From Riemerella columbina (GTDB taxonomy: Bacteria; Bacteroidota; Bacteroidia; Flavobacteriales; Weeksellaceae): a stretch of 64,000 nt of DNA. Of the stretch, positions 21,220 to 28,782 are shown one piece after another; positions within the stretch are counted from its first letter, which is position 1; each line of letters starts with the position of its first letter. Position numbers and translations under genes: made by a program. The DNA lies in NCBI RefSeq assembly GCF_030517065.1, contig NZ_CP103950.1, forward strand, positions 1,674,001 to 1,738,000, in the 5' to 3' direction. The notes under the pieces were generated by a model that was not told the DNA's origin, did no database searches, and saw only the letters and a list, made by a program, of their open reading frames with translations.

Positions 21220-22749
21220 TTATTTCTTGATGAGCTTTTGGGTTACCGTGCCTTTTTTAGTATTGATTTTCACCAAATAAAGCCCTTTAGGTAAGTCCGC
21301 TACAGAATAGGAAGTGCTCGCTTTTTGCTGAGAAAGCCGCTTGCCATCAACGGTGTAGATTTCTACAGACAGCACCTCATCGGCGTTTGAAAGTCTAAAT
21401 TCTGAAGTGGCAGGATTCGGGTATAAATGTACCTCTGGCGCAGCCGCTGCCTCTTTTACCGCCAACTCTTCTGGCGTGCCTATTTGGAGGTTGTCTATAT
21501 ATAAGACATTATAATCCTCTGTTTCGTTATAATTGGTAGAATAGAGCAACGCCAAGTGATAGGTGCCATCTTCTTGAAAGGTGCCAATAGGCTCATTGAT
21601 GGTCACCGCGGTGTCTATATCTTTAATCTTGGTAGTCCAGAGGTAGCTAAAGCGGTTGCCACGCACATCATAAGTCACGAGAGAAACGGTAGGCTCTGCT
21701 AAATTATTCAGGTGTAGCATATCAAATTTTATGTTCACCTGCTTTCCTTTTGGGATGAATACCGAGGGCAGATAGAATTGTTTTATCGTAACATCATCAG
21801 GGTCCGAAGTGGCTAACATAGAGCGCTGTCCGCCGTTTTCAAAAAACTTATTCTCCACCACAGAAAACTCTTCTACATAGATGTTGCCTTTCAATAAATC
21901 GCCTTCAAAATCTTGACTATAAGGCAGTTGATAGGCGGTAGCCACTGGATAAGGTCCTATCCACATTGCGTTTTCCTTATTATCCTTAATGTAGGCGTGC
22001 CAGAGCGTTCCTGCCGGCAGTTGGTCTATTACGGTGTAATCATTTTTCACTTTGATGCCTTGATCTGCGGGTTGGGGCACATGGTTGTACTCTCCAAGGT
22101 AGAGCTCTACATCTTTACTGCCATACCATTTCATCTCAATGGCGCTCGGGCTCTGGGCGCTATAATCCAAGAGATTAGGATTTTCAATGCCGCTGCCGCC
22201 TACATAGATGTTGTCAATCCCCAAGAGGAAGCCTTGCAGTGAATGATTTACGAAAGCCACCCTTACCTCCTTCCCGATGTAGTCTTGTAAATCTACACTT
22301 TTAAAAGTCGGGCGGTCGCTGGCTTGGTCTGTGGTATAGATTTCTTTGGTAAAATCTGCCTTTGTGGTACCGCCATTTTCTGCGATAAGGATTTTAAACG
22401 CATCTGGGCTATAGGGATCCACGCCGTACTCTTCCCAATAGAGGGTATGGTTGTCTTGTGTAATCTTGATTTTTGGGGAAACCATCCAGCGGTCTGCCTG
22501 CTGCTTTTCATCTTCATAATAAGAGGTAGAGATGGCGTATTTTTTAAACAGGTTGAGGTTGTAGAGCCTCATATCTTTTTCTACCCACGGCTCTTGGTAG
22601 TCTTTTACAGCTTCTGCAGGCACGCCGCCATCACTGTAGAGGACCCACTGGGATAGCCCCACGCCTAAACCATCAAAATTTTCTTGAAAACTCTGTGCAT
22701 GGGCGCTACCTAACGAAAGCCCCAATGCCACAATCCATAGTTTTTTCAT
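21220..22749 (-). CDS. T9SS-secreted protein with choice-of-anchor J domains
   Basis: A 509-residue secreted protein. It has a signal peptide (about 1-18, MKKLWIVALGLSLGSAHA), a first choice-of-anchor J / cleaved-adhesin-like beta-sandwich (about 20-185, with DRWMVSPKIKI and FLLGIDNIYVGG), a linker with a fibronectin-like part (about 190-270), a second such sandwich (about 275-430, ending VLYIDNLQIG) and a type A sorting domain (about 440-509, LYPNPATSEF, KGLYLVKIN, ending KLIKK). These domains bind glycan or protein in other T9SS cargo; no catalytic motif is visible. It stands alone with its own terminator. An IS element lies 87 bp before the start codon, just beyond its promoter element. 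Confidence 0.88.
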   Translation of the reverse strand: MKKLWIVALGLSLGSAHAQSFQENFDGLGVGLSQWVLYSDGGVPAEAVKDYQEPWVEKDMRLYNLNLFKKYAISTSYYEDEKQQADRWMVSPKIKITQDNHTLYWEEYGVDPYSPDAFKILIAENGGTTKADFTKEIYTTDQASDRPTFKSVDLQDYIGKEVRVAFVNHSLQGFLLGIDNIYVGGSGIENPNLLDYSAQSPSAIEMKWYGSKDVELYLGEYNHVPQPADQGIKVKNDYTVIDQLPAGTLWHAYIKDNKENAMWIGPYPVATAYQLPYSQDFEGDLLKGNIYVEEFSVVENKFFENGGQRSMLATSDPDDVTIKQFYLPSVFIPKGKQVNIKFDMLHLNNLAEPTVSLVTYDVRGNRFSYLWTTKIKDIDTAVTINEPIGTFQEDGTYHLALLYSTNYNETEDYNVLYIDNLQIGTPEELAVKEAAAAPEVHLYPNPATSEFRLSNADEVLSVEIYTVDGKRLSQQKASTSYSVADLPKGLYLVKINTKKGTVTQKLIKK

Positions 22750-22781
22750 ATACTTCTTTTTTTATTTTATTTATAGCATAG

Positions 22782-22789
22782 CAAATATA
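22782..22789 (-). promoter_or_regulatory. -7 element of the T9SS protein gene
   Basis: The minus strand reads TATATTTG, exact TAnnTTTG, 32 bp before the start codon. The IS insertion site (22835/22836) is 46 bp further upstream, so the core promoter is spared but any upstream regulator site would be displaced. Confidence 0.5.
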
Positions 22790-22828
22790 GTATTTTTGAA
22801 ACAACCGACTTTTCATCATAAAAAAGAA

Positions 22829-22835
22829 TAAAAAT
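22829..22835. repeat. Target-site duplication, left copy
   Basis: TAAAAAT directly abutting the left inverted repeat of the IS element; the same 7 bases occur at 23819-23825. Confidence 0.8.
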
Positions 22836-23818
22836 CCCCGTTGTGCATTTAGCACAAATTCACTTTAATTTTGTTCAAATCTCTCTTGAATACGAAAAAA
22901 TTGAGATACTGAATCATGGTAAAAGAAGTGATTTTTGACAGTATTCTTGTAATGAATCCCTGAAAAGTTTTGGCTAAGTTGATGCCCATTAAAAACTGTC
23001 CGCACAGCTGGGAAAAATTCGTCTCAATACGTTTTCTAATTCTTGATTTGACTTTTGGAAACGCTACAAAATCATGCTGGTTTTTCCGCATCGGAACGGA
23101 TAAATTGATGTTAGAACAGTTAAATAAATCCAGTTGAATTTCCTTGCTGATATAGCCTCTATCCCCGATTAACTCACAGTTTTTAAAGTCTTCTTTGATG
23201 TCTTTCAGGTAGTTGACATCATGGACATTAGCAGGTGTAAAATCAAAGGAATGAAAGATGCCATTTTTGTCGCAAACCGCATGAAGTTTGTACCCAAAAT
23301 ACTTTGATTTTTTGGCAGCACAATACCCAAATGAGGGGTGTATTTCATCGGTGGAGCAGATGGCGGAACGATGGGCTCTACTCACTTTACAAATTTCAAT
23401 AGGGGTTGAATCTACGATAAAAACATCGGTAAAATCTGAGAATTTTTCACTTAGGGTCTTCCTTATTTTTTCGATGTATGAAAAAAGTTTTCGTTTTCTT
23501 TTGTTGTAAACGCTTCTTTCTATTTTGCTGTCTAATTCTGTTCCAGCGATGCATCTAAATAGCTGAAGCTCAGAGTTTATTGACATATATTCTGCGGTAA
23601 TATTCAGTGCCACTAATTCCATATCAGACAATTTCGGTTTTCGGATTTTCTTTTTAGTAGGAATATTTTTGCAAGTTTCTTTCAGTTCTTTCAAAATAAT
23701 TTTGTAGTTTTGTATAAGATTGTTCATGTATTTAATCAATTGATAACTAATTAAATATACGACTTTTTAGTCGAATGAACAATCTTTTTTTAATTTTTTT
23801 CCTAAATGCACAAGGGGC
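22836..23818 (-). mobile_element. Intact IS982-family insertion sequence (983 bp)
   Basis: Terminal inverted repeats of 17 bp (22836-22852 and 23802-23818) match at 15 of 17 positions, with the inner 12 (TTGTGCATTTAG) identical. They are bounded by a perfect 7-bp direct repeat TAAAAAT. Inside is one full-length transposase gene on the minus strand whose stop codon lies within the left repeat. Size, structure and duplication length fit IS982 elements such as ISRa1 of Riemerella anatipestifer (from memory). The intact ends and ORF suggest recent insertion and possible activity. Confidence 0.92.
22849..23727 (-). CDS. IS982-family transposase
   Basis: DDE transposase of 292 residues. The start at 23727 (MNNLIQNYK) is preferred; an ATG four codons upstream is possible. 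An N-terminal DNA-binding part (about 1-95, with PKLSDMELVALNITAEYMSI) precedes the DDE domain: D106 in FIVDSTPIEICK, D189 in ELIGDRGYIS and E235 in RIETNFSQL, all present. The frame is unbroken, so the enzyme is probably functional. It lies between the T9SS protein gene and the plus-strand surface-protein gene and appears to disrupt no reading frame. Confidence 0.95.
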   Translation of the reverse strand: MNNLIQNYKIILKELKETCKNIPTKKKIRKPKLSDMELVALNITAEYMSINSELQLFRCIAGTELDSKIERSVYNKRKRKLFSYIEKIRKTLSEKFSDFTDVFIVDSTPIEICKVSRAHRSAICSTDEIHPSFGYCAAKKSKYFGYKLHAVCDKNGIFHSFDFTPANVHDVNYLKDIKEDFKNCELIGDRGYISKEIQLDLFNCSNINLSVPMRKNQHDFVAFPKVKSRIRKRIETNFSQLCGQFLMGINLAKTFQGFITRILSKITSFTMIQYLNFFVFKRDLNKIKVNLC

Positions 23819-23825
23819 TAAAAAT
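23819..23825. repeat. Target-site duplication, right copy
   Basis: TAAAAAT immediately after the right inverted repeat, matching 22829-22835. Confidence 0.8.
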
Positions 23826-23967
23826 AAATAAGTCTTCAATAAAAAACAATAATATACCGCTAAACACGCTATACAAAAGGTATTTAACCTATTTTAATTG
23901 AAAGAAAATAATGCCAATAAGTATAAATTTATCTTAATTAACATAAAAAAAACAATGATATAGATGG

Positions 23968-23994
23968 TTGTTTTATTAAAAAAATGTAACTTTG
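23968..23994 (+). promoter_or_regulatory. Predicted promoter of the tail-fibre-like gene
   Basis: TTG at 23968-23970 and TAACTTTG at 23987-23994 (exact TAnnTTTG) with a 16-bp spacer, slightly short of the usual. The leader would be about 28 nt. Confidence 0.6.
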
Positions 23995-24026
23995 CACTTT
24001 GAAATTTAATACACAACCATAAACAA

Positions 24027-25751
24027 ATGAAGAAACAATTATTATTAGTTGGTCTCCTTTCGTTTGCATTTGCCGCAGCACAAGAAGGAAATGTGGGGAT
24101 AAACACACCAACACCAAAAGCGACTTTAGATGTAGTAGGAGCGCCTACTGATACTTCTAAATTTGATGGAATTATAGCACCAAGAATTACCGGTGAGCAG
24201 CTAAGAGCCAAAACCTATGCTGCTGCCCAGAACGGTGCAGTAGTTTATGTAACCGCAGCAGATACCGCCCCTGCAGGACAAACTGTAGATGTGAAGGCCA
24301 CTGGTTACTATTACTTTGATTCTGTGCAAGACAAATGGATCGCTATGTCTTCTACTAGTAAAGCTCCCGTAGATTGGCATATTTGGGGTAACAATGGAAC
24401 TGATCAAAAGAAAAACTTTGTAGGAACTTTAGATGACAACGCCCTAGCTTTTAGAGTGAATGATGTGCCTTCTGGTATTATCACTCAGTACGATAGTGCG
24501 AATTCTCGCACTTACCCTTCTGGTGGTAATGTGGCGTTGGGTTACAATGCCCTCCCGATCGCTAAAGATGTAGACCCTAAGCAACTATATAACGGCGTTA
24601 GCATCAGACAAAATGTGGCGATAGGTGAGGAGTCTATGAGAGATGTAAATCCTACAGCTCCTACAACTCTATTGATCCAAAACACTGCCGTGGGTAACCG
24701 TACCCTAATGAAACTACAAGATGGCGGTACCAATGTGGCGATAGGAACTAAGGCACTAGGTCAGGTAACTAAAGCTAATGGTAACATTGCCATAGGGACA
24801 GCTGTACTAGAGAAAGCGACTAACCCTGTGTTTAACATTGCATTAGGTTACCGTGTAGCGGAGAATATGACCAGCGGTCAACACAACATCTTCCTTAAGA
24901 ACTATACTCTAAATGATGGAACTACAGCTGCTGATACATTCAAATCTGGGGACAGCAACATCTTTTTAGGTAGAAACTCTGGAGAAGGCTTACTCAACGG
25001 TAGTAATAACATCGCTATAGGGGCTGCCTCCCGACTAAAAGACAACACTAATGGACAGCTTAACATTGGTAATGTTATTTTTGGTACAGGTATGGGCAAC
25101 GCTACATCAACACAAATTAAGCGTGTAGGTATTGCTACAGACAGCACCACTCCAGCAACAGAAACCCTACAAGTAAAAGGTACAGCGAGAATTACAGACC
25201 TCCCAACCAACGGCGCTGCTAATGCCATTAGCACGAAGCCAGATGGCTCCCTTTCTACTGCTAAAGACCAAACCTTTACGGCTACTAAAACCTTGGTTGT
25301 TGATAATAATGGCGTATTAGGGGTAGTTAATAGTTTACCAAGTAAAAGTAGCGGTCTAACCTTAGATAAATCTTACACTATTGACACAAGCTCAAACACT
25401 GCAAAAATAGATTTGTCTAATATTAATGATCCTAAGGACCTATATGTTATTAATGATATAACCACACAAGGAACCTATAGTACTAATATTACCCTACCTC
25501 CTAACCAGTCAAATGATAACACAGCAAGAGTTATTAAGTTTTATATCGTTCGCGGGAATGGTTTTGGTAGTAGCTCTGGTGCGGTCTATTTTAGCAATGT
25601 TTCTAATAAGGATATACGTTCTACTAAAGGATATTCTATAACTAATGGAAAAGTTATGTTTGGTAATAATAGTGCATCAAGATGGGAAACAATTATAACA
25701 TTTGTTGAGTTCAATAATCAATGGTATTTGGATTTTAATAATCACCAATAA
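24027..25751 (+). CDS. Secreted repeat protein resembling tail-fibre/YadA-head proteins
   Basis: A 574-residue exported protein with signal peptide MKKQLLLVGLLSFAFAAAQ. The mature start GNVGINTPTPKATLDVVG is typical of a large flavobacterial family of surface proteins. The middle (about 165-345) carries irregular repeats of the type NVAIGxxAL (NVALGYNAL, NVAIGEESM, NTAVGNRTL, NVAIGTKAL, NIAIGTAVL, NIALGYRVA, NIFLGRNSG, NIAIGAASR), as in YadA-like head beta-rolls and phage fibre proteins. The C-terminal 120 residues look like a compact globular domain; there is no trimeric-autotransporter anchor and no T9SS sorting domain, so attachment is unexplained. It has its own promoter and terminator. 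Role is probably adhesion, by inference. Confidence 0.75.
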   Translation: MKKQLLLVGLLSFAFAAAQEGNVGINTPTPKATLDVVGAPTDTSKFDGIIAPRITGEQLRAKTYAAAQNGAVVYVTAADTAPAGQTVDVKATGYYYFDSVQDKWIAMSSTSKAPVDWHIWGNNGTDQKKNFVGTLDDNALAFRVNDVPSGIITQYDSANSRTYPSGGNVALGYNALPIAKDVDPKQLYNGVSIRQNVAIGEESMRDVNPTAPTTLLIQNTAVGNRTLMKLQDGGTNVAIGTKALGQVTKANGNIAIGTAVLEKATNPVFNIALGYRVAENMTSGQHNIFLKNYTLNDGTTAADTFKSGDSNIFLGRNSGEGLLNGSNNIAIGAASRLKDNTNGQLNIGNVIFGTGMGNATSTQIKRVGIATDSTTPATETLQVKGTARITDLPTNGAANAISTKPDGSLSTAKDQTFTATKTLVVDNNGVLGVVNSLPSKSSGLTLDKSYTIDTSSNTAKIDLSNINDPKDLYVINDITTQGTYSTNITLPPNQSNDNTARVIKFYIVRGNGFGSSSGAVYFSNVSNKDIRSTKGYSITNGKVMFGNNSASRWETIITFVEFNNQWYLDFNNHQ

Positions 25752-25758
25752 TTTAATC

Positions 25759-25788
25759 AAAAAGGGATACTGTATTGTATCCCTTTTT
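25759..25788 (+). terminator. Terminator of the tail-fibre-like gene
   Basis: Perfect 12-bp stem AAAAAGGGATAC / GTATCCCTTTTT (25759-25770 and 25777-25788) with a 6-nt loop, 8 bp after the stop. Confidence 0.92.
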
Positions 25789-25925
25789 GGATATTAAAAA
25801 AGTTCAAGATAATTTAAGAGGTTTATTTCTTATCTGCTTACATAGACAAAGATACCAGTTTTTGTTTTTATTGTTGTATCTAAATTCATATTCCTTTAGG
25901 TGGAAAATAAAACTTATGCTTATAA

Positions 25926-26168
25926 ATATCTCTGAATAGATATAATCGTACTTTACCCCCAAAAGATTTTAATATGGGGAATGAGTGGGTAGAATTGGCA
26001 AGAGTTTCTTTCCAGACCAGTTATGCCGCTACAGGACAATATATAGTAGCTGGTGCAGAACAAGGGACTTCTTTTGAGTATAGAGTTAACACTTTGAACC
26101 AAGCCATTCCTAATAGTATTTCTGGTACTAAATATTTCTCACTTTGCTTTAAGCAATTGATCAAGTAA
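25926..26168 (+). pseudogene. Remnant of the 3' end of a surface-protein gene
   Basis: An open frame of 80 codons without an early start; the first ATG is at 25974, leaving 64 residues (MGNEWVELARVSFQTSYAAT...LCFKQLIK). The residues before the ATG (NRTLPPKDFN) read like continuing protein, and a stop precedes them at 25923. A strong terminator follows 27 bp after the stop, as expected for a genuine gene end. I read this as the 3' remnant of a gene whose 5' part is lost, perhaps of the same kind as the neighbour at 24027. A short intact gene of 64 residues is the alternative. Confidence 0.4.
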
Positions 26169-26194
26169 TATAAACTAAGTTTTCCATTAGTTGT

Positions 26195-26227
26195 AACCCG
26201 CGCAGGCTTTGCCTGCGCGGGTTTTTT
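26195..26227 (+). terminator. Strong terminator after the gene remnant
   Basis: Perfect 13-bp GC-rich stem (26195-26207 and 26211-26223), 3-nt loop and a six-T tail (26222-26227). Confidence 0.92.
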
Positions 26228-26654
26228 ATACGGTTACACTAAAAGCTCCACTATACCCCCCCGCCAAACTGTTTATTTTCTTCAAAAAAATTAACTATAC
26301 TCGGTTTAGCATCCTGATTACCAAGGGCAAAAAGGCTATTTAGTCTATATCTCCATTTTTTTCACTTATAAAAAGGATTATGAAAAAAAATAATGGTATT
26401 GATAAAAACAACTCTCACCATTTAATCTTTTAATCTACACACGATCTCTAACCTAAAAAAGCGATACCAAGGCTTTTTATCCCAAAATAAAAAAGGTTAT
26501 ACAAAAAGGCAAAATATTTATAATTTGTACACCCATCATATCACATTCTATCCTTTTATATCCTTCCCAAAAAACAACTTAATAAATATTAAAAATAAAA
26601 TTTCTATATAAAACCACTCACATCAATCAAACATATTTGATAGCACCAACCAAA
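26228..26654. other. Non-coding or decayed stretch
   Basis: About 430 bp, AT-rich, without an intact gene. On the minus strand one frame from about 26520 to 26264 reads protein-like for long stretches (including LNSLFALGNQDAKPSIVNFF) but is broken by two stops and ends near a run of seven G at 26256-26262, where a one-base shift would change the C-terminus. It may be a decayed gene; no family is recognised. Confidence 0.3.
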
Positions 26655-26682
26655 AAAAAGAGAAACGAAAGTTTCTCTTTTT
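26655..26682. terminator. Bidirectional hairpin terminator
   Basis: Perfect 12-bp stem AAAAAGAGAAAC / GTTTCTCTTTTT with GAAA loop, A-run before and T-run after, so it can act on either strand. It lies 100 bp past the stop of the minus-strand gene at 26783. Confidence 0.8.
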
Positions 26683-26782
26683 TGGTATGCCTTAGCAACT
26701 TTTTATATAGCCTGCTAATATCGGCACTATTCTCATTCATGGGTTTATACCATTAAATTTATTACTAGTTTTCACTTAAAAA

Positions 26783-28291
26783 CTACCGCCGCACCACACT
26801 GGAGAGCACATCTGGGAAGTAGAGATCAGAGAGGTGTTCAAACTCATCACCTCGCATAAACATAGAGGCGTCTACTTCATCATAAGATTCTTTGCCCGCC
26901 GCCGCAATCAGCTCATTACAAGTGTGTAGCGTATTTTTATGGAAATGGTACACACGCTCGCTTTTATCGGTCACATCCAAACCTTTGATTAGCATTTTGT
27001 TCTGTGTGGCAACGCCCGTAGGACACGCATTAGTATTACAACGCAGTGCCTGAATACAACCCAACGAGAACATAAAGCCTCGGGCATTGTTGCACATATC
27101 TGCGCCCATCGCCAAAGCTCTTAGAATATCCAACGCTGTGAGCACCTTACCGCTGGCGATCAACTTCATCTCCTTACGGATGCCATAATTTTCTAAAGTA
27201 TTGTTCACAAAAATAAGGGCTGGCTCCAGCGGCATCCCTACCCCATCTGAAAACTCTGGTGGTGCCGCTCCTGTGCCGCCTTCGGCGCCATCTATGGTAA
27301 TAAAATCTGGGTAGATGTCCAGTTGTTTCATCTTTTCGCAGATTTCCTCAAACTCCTTGGTTTCGCCAATGCAGAGCTTAAAGCCTACAGGCTTGCCGTT
27401 GCTCAGGTCTCGGAGTTGTTTAATAAATCTTAACAAGCCCTCCGCATCAGAAAACGCAGAGTGCCCTTGTGGAGAGAGCACGGTAATGCCTGGTTTTACA
27501 TGCCGTATCGCGGCAATCTCTGGTGTGTTTTTAGCCGCTGGCAACACGCCACCGTGCCCAGGTTTTGCCCCTTGGGAAAGCTTTAGCTCTACCATTTTCA
27601 CATTCGGAAGGTTGGCGTATTTTTCGTAAAGCGCTGGATTAAAATGCCCGTGCTCATCTCTACAGCCAAAATAGCCTGTTCCTATCTGCCAGCATAAATC
27701 GCCGCCCTCTAAATGGTAAGGCGAGATGCCTCCTTCACCTGTGTTATGGAAGAACTTGCCCTTTTTAGCCCCTCGGTTTAGGGCAATCTGTGCGCGGTCG
27801 CTCAACGCCCCAAAGCTCATCGCTGAAATATTAAGCAACGAGGCGCTATAAGGCTGTTTGCAATCTTTACCGCCCACCAAAACGCGCGGTAGCTCTTCTT
27901 TAGGCGCCTTGGCGTAGATGGAGTGCTTAACACCCTCGTATTTTCTATTGTTGATTTCTAACTGTGTCCCGAAAGCCACCGTATCACTAATATTCTTGCT
28001 CCTGCGGTACACTGCCGAGCGTTGGTTTCTTGGGAAAGGCTTGCCATCAGTCTCTCTTTCAATAAAATATTGCTGCATCTCTGGAGAAATACTTTCAAAA
28101 AAGTACCTAAAATAGCCCAGCACAGGGAAATTTCTAAGAATAGCGTGCTTGGTTTGGTAGGTGTTATAAATCCCCACGGCATAAATAATGGTGAGCAATG
28201 TCCCCAGCCAATAATAAGCCTTCAGCCATAAAGCCACCGCCCACACTACGATGAGCAACAACAGCCCCCAGTAAATAAATTGTTTTCTCAT
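26783..28291 (-). CDS. Membrane-anchored FMN-binding glutamate-synthase-like protein
   Basis: A 502-residue member of the FMN-binding glutamate synthase family (GltB central/FMN domain alone). The start at 28291 (MRKQFIYWG) is chosen; an in-frame ATG 90 bp upstream lies before the promoter element and gives an odd N-terminus. Two hydrophobic helices (about 5-45) anchor it to the membrane. The barrel carries KPGHGGVLP, IDGAEGGTGAAPPEF and a cysteine cluster CIQALRCNTNACPTGVATQ that would bind a 3Fe-4S centre. Glutaminase and ADP domains of true GOGAT are absent, so the reaction of this stand-alone form is not established. It is divergent from the DUF493 gene, with facing promoters. Confidence 0.85.
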   Translation of the reverse strand: MRKQFIYWGLLLLIVVWAVALWLKAYYWLGTLLTIIYAVGIYNTYQTKHAILRNFPVLGYFRYFFESISPEMQQYFIERETDGKPFPRNQRSAVYRRSKNISDTVAFGTQLEINNRKYEGVKHSIYAKAPKEELPRVLVGGKDCKQPYSASLLNISAMSFGALSDRAQIALNRGAKKGKFFHNTGEGGISPYHLEGGDLCWQIGTGYFGCRDEHGHFNPALYEKYANLPNVKMVELKLSQGAKPGHGGVLPAAKNTPEIAAIRHVKPGITVLSPQGHSAFSDAEGLLRFIKQLRDLSNGKPVGFKLCIGETKEFEEICEKMKQLDIYPDFITIDGAEGGTGAAPPEFSDGVGMPLEPALIFVNNTLENYGIRKEMKLIASGKVLTALDILRALAMGADMCNNARGFMFSLGCIQALRCNTNACPTGVATQNKMLIKGLDVTDKSERVYHFHKNTLHTCNELIAAAGKESYDEVDASMFMRGDEFEHLSDLYFPDVLSSVVRR

Positions 28292-28319
28292 TGGATTGTC
28301 AATCTTTTGTGTTAAGATA

Positions 28320-28352
28320 CAAAGGTAGCAATAATTTAGCGGATAGAACAAA
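28320..28352 (-). promoter_or_regulatory. Promoter of the glutamate-synthase-like gene
   Basis: Minus strand TTTG (complement of 28349-28352), 21-bp spacer, TACCTTTG (complement of 28320-28327). It gives a leader of about 25 nt to the chosen start and would lie inside the gene if the upstream ATG were used. Confidence 0.6.
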
Positions 28353-28361
28353 TCTTTTTCG

Positions 28362-28369
28362 TACCTTTG
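28362..28369 (+). promoter_or_regulatory. -7 element of the DUF493 gene
   Basis: TACCTTTG, exact TAnnTTTG, the same 8-mer as the divergent promoter 35 bp away. The -33 position is not a good match. A start at 28400 leaves a leader of about 27 nt. Confidence 0.5.
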
Positions 28370-28399
28370 CTTAATTATCAACGCTTAAAACCAAATAAA

Positions 28400-28708
28400 A
28401 TGATAGAAGTTTTTGAAGACGAACAAGGGCAAAGCCCAGAGCAATTTTATGCCTCGTTAAAGGAAAAATTGAATGAAGTACACCAATTCCCTACGGAATA
28501 TTTATTCAAATTCATCATCCCGAATGATGCGGCTAAACTTACCGAAATTTATAAAGTATTTGATGAAACTCAAAATACCGTTTCTACCCGTGAGAGCAAA
28601 AACGGAAAGTACATCTCTGCCAGCATTCAGGCTTTTGTATTAGACTCTGAACAAGTGATCAACCTCTACAAAGCGGTAGAAAAAATAGATGGCGTGATGA
28701 TGCTCTAA
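28400..28708 (+). CDS. DUF493 family protein (YbeD-like)
   Basis: A 102-residue protein with the small alpha/beta fold of the DUF493 family: FPTEYLFKFIIP near residues 30-41, STRESKNGKYISASIQAFV near 65-83 and a C-terminal helix ending DGVMML. Related YbeD in E. coli sits beside lipoate genes, but no function is established. The start at 28400 is preferred over an ATG 33 bp upstream, because the latter lies on the predicted transcription start. It converges on pheS with a shared bidirectional terminator. Confidence 0.8.
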   Translation: MIEVFEDEQGQSPEQFYASLKEKLNEVHQFPTEYLFKFIIPNDAAKLTEIYKVFDETQNTVSTRESKNGKYISASIQAFVLDSEQVINLYKAVEKIDGVMML

Positions 28709-28734
28709 ACCGCTCTACCACACCTTTTTAAAGA

Positions 28735-28769
28735 AAAAAGAGAAGATATTTAATGTATCTTCTCTTTTT
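28735..28769. terminator. Bidirectional terminator between DUF493 gene and pheS
   Basis: Perfect 14-bp stem (arms 28735-28748 and 28756-28769) with a 7-nt loop, A-run on the left and T-run on the right, between two convergent genes. Confidence 0.9.
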
Positions 28770-28782
28770 GTTTTTCAGGGGG

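Noticed and set aside
22829-23825. Composite transposon or integrative element
   Set aside because: A single IS with one transposase and its own target duplication; no second copy or cargo in the window.
24027-25751. Prophage tail-fibre gene
   Set aside because: The protein resembles fibre repeats, but has a signal peptide, its own promoter and terminator, and no phage genes nearby.
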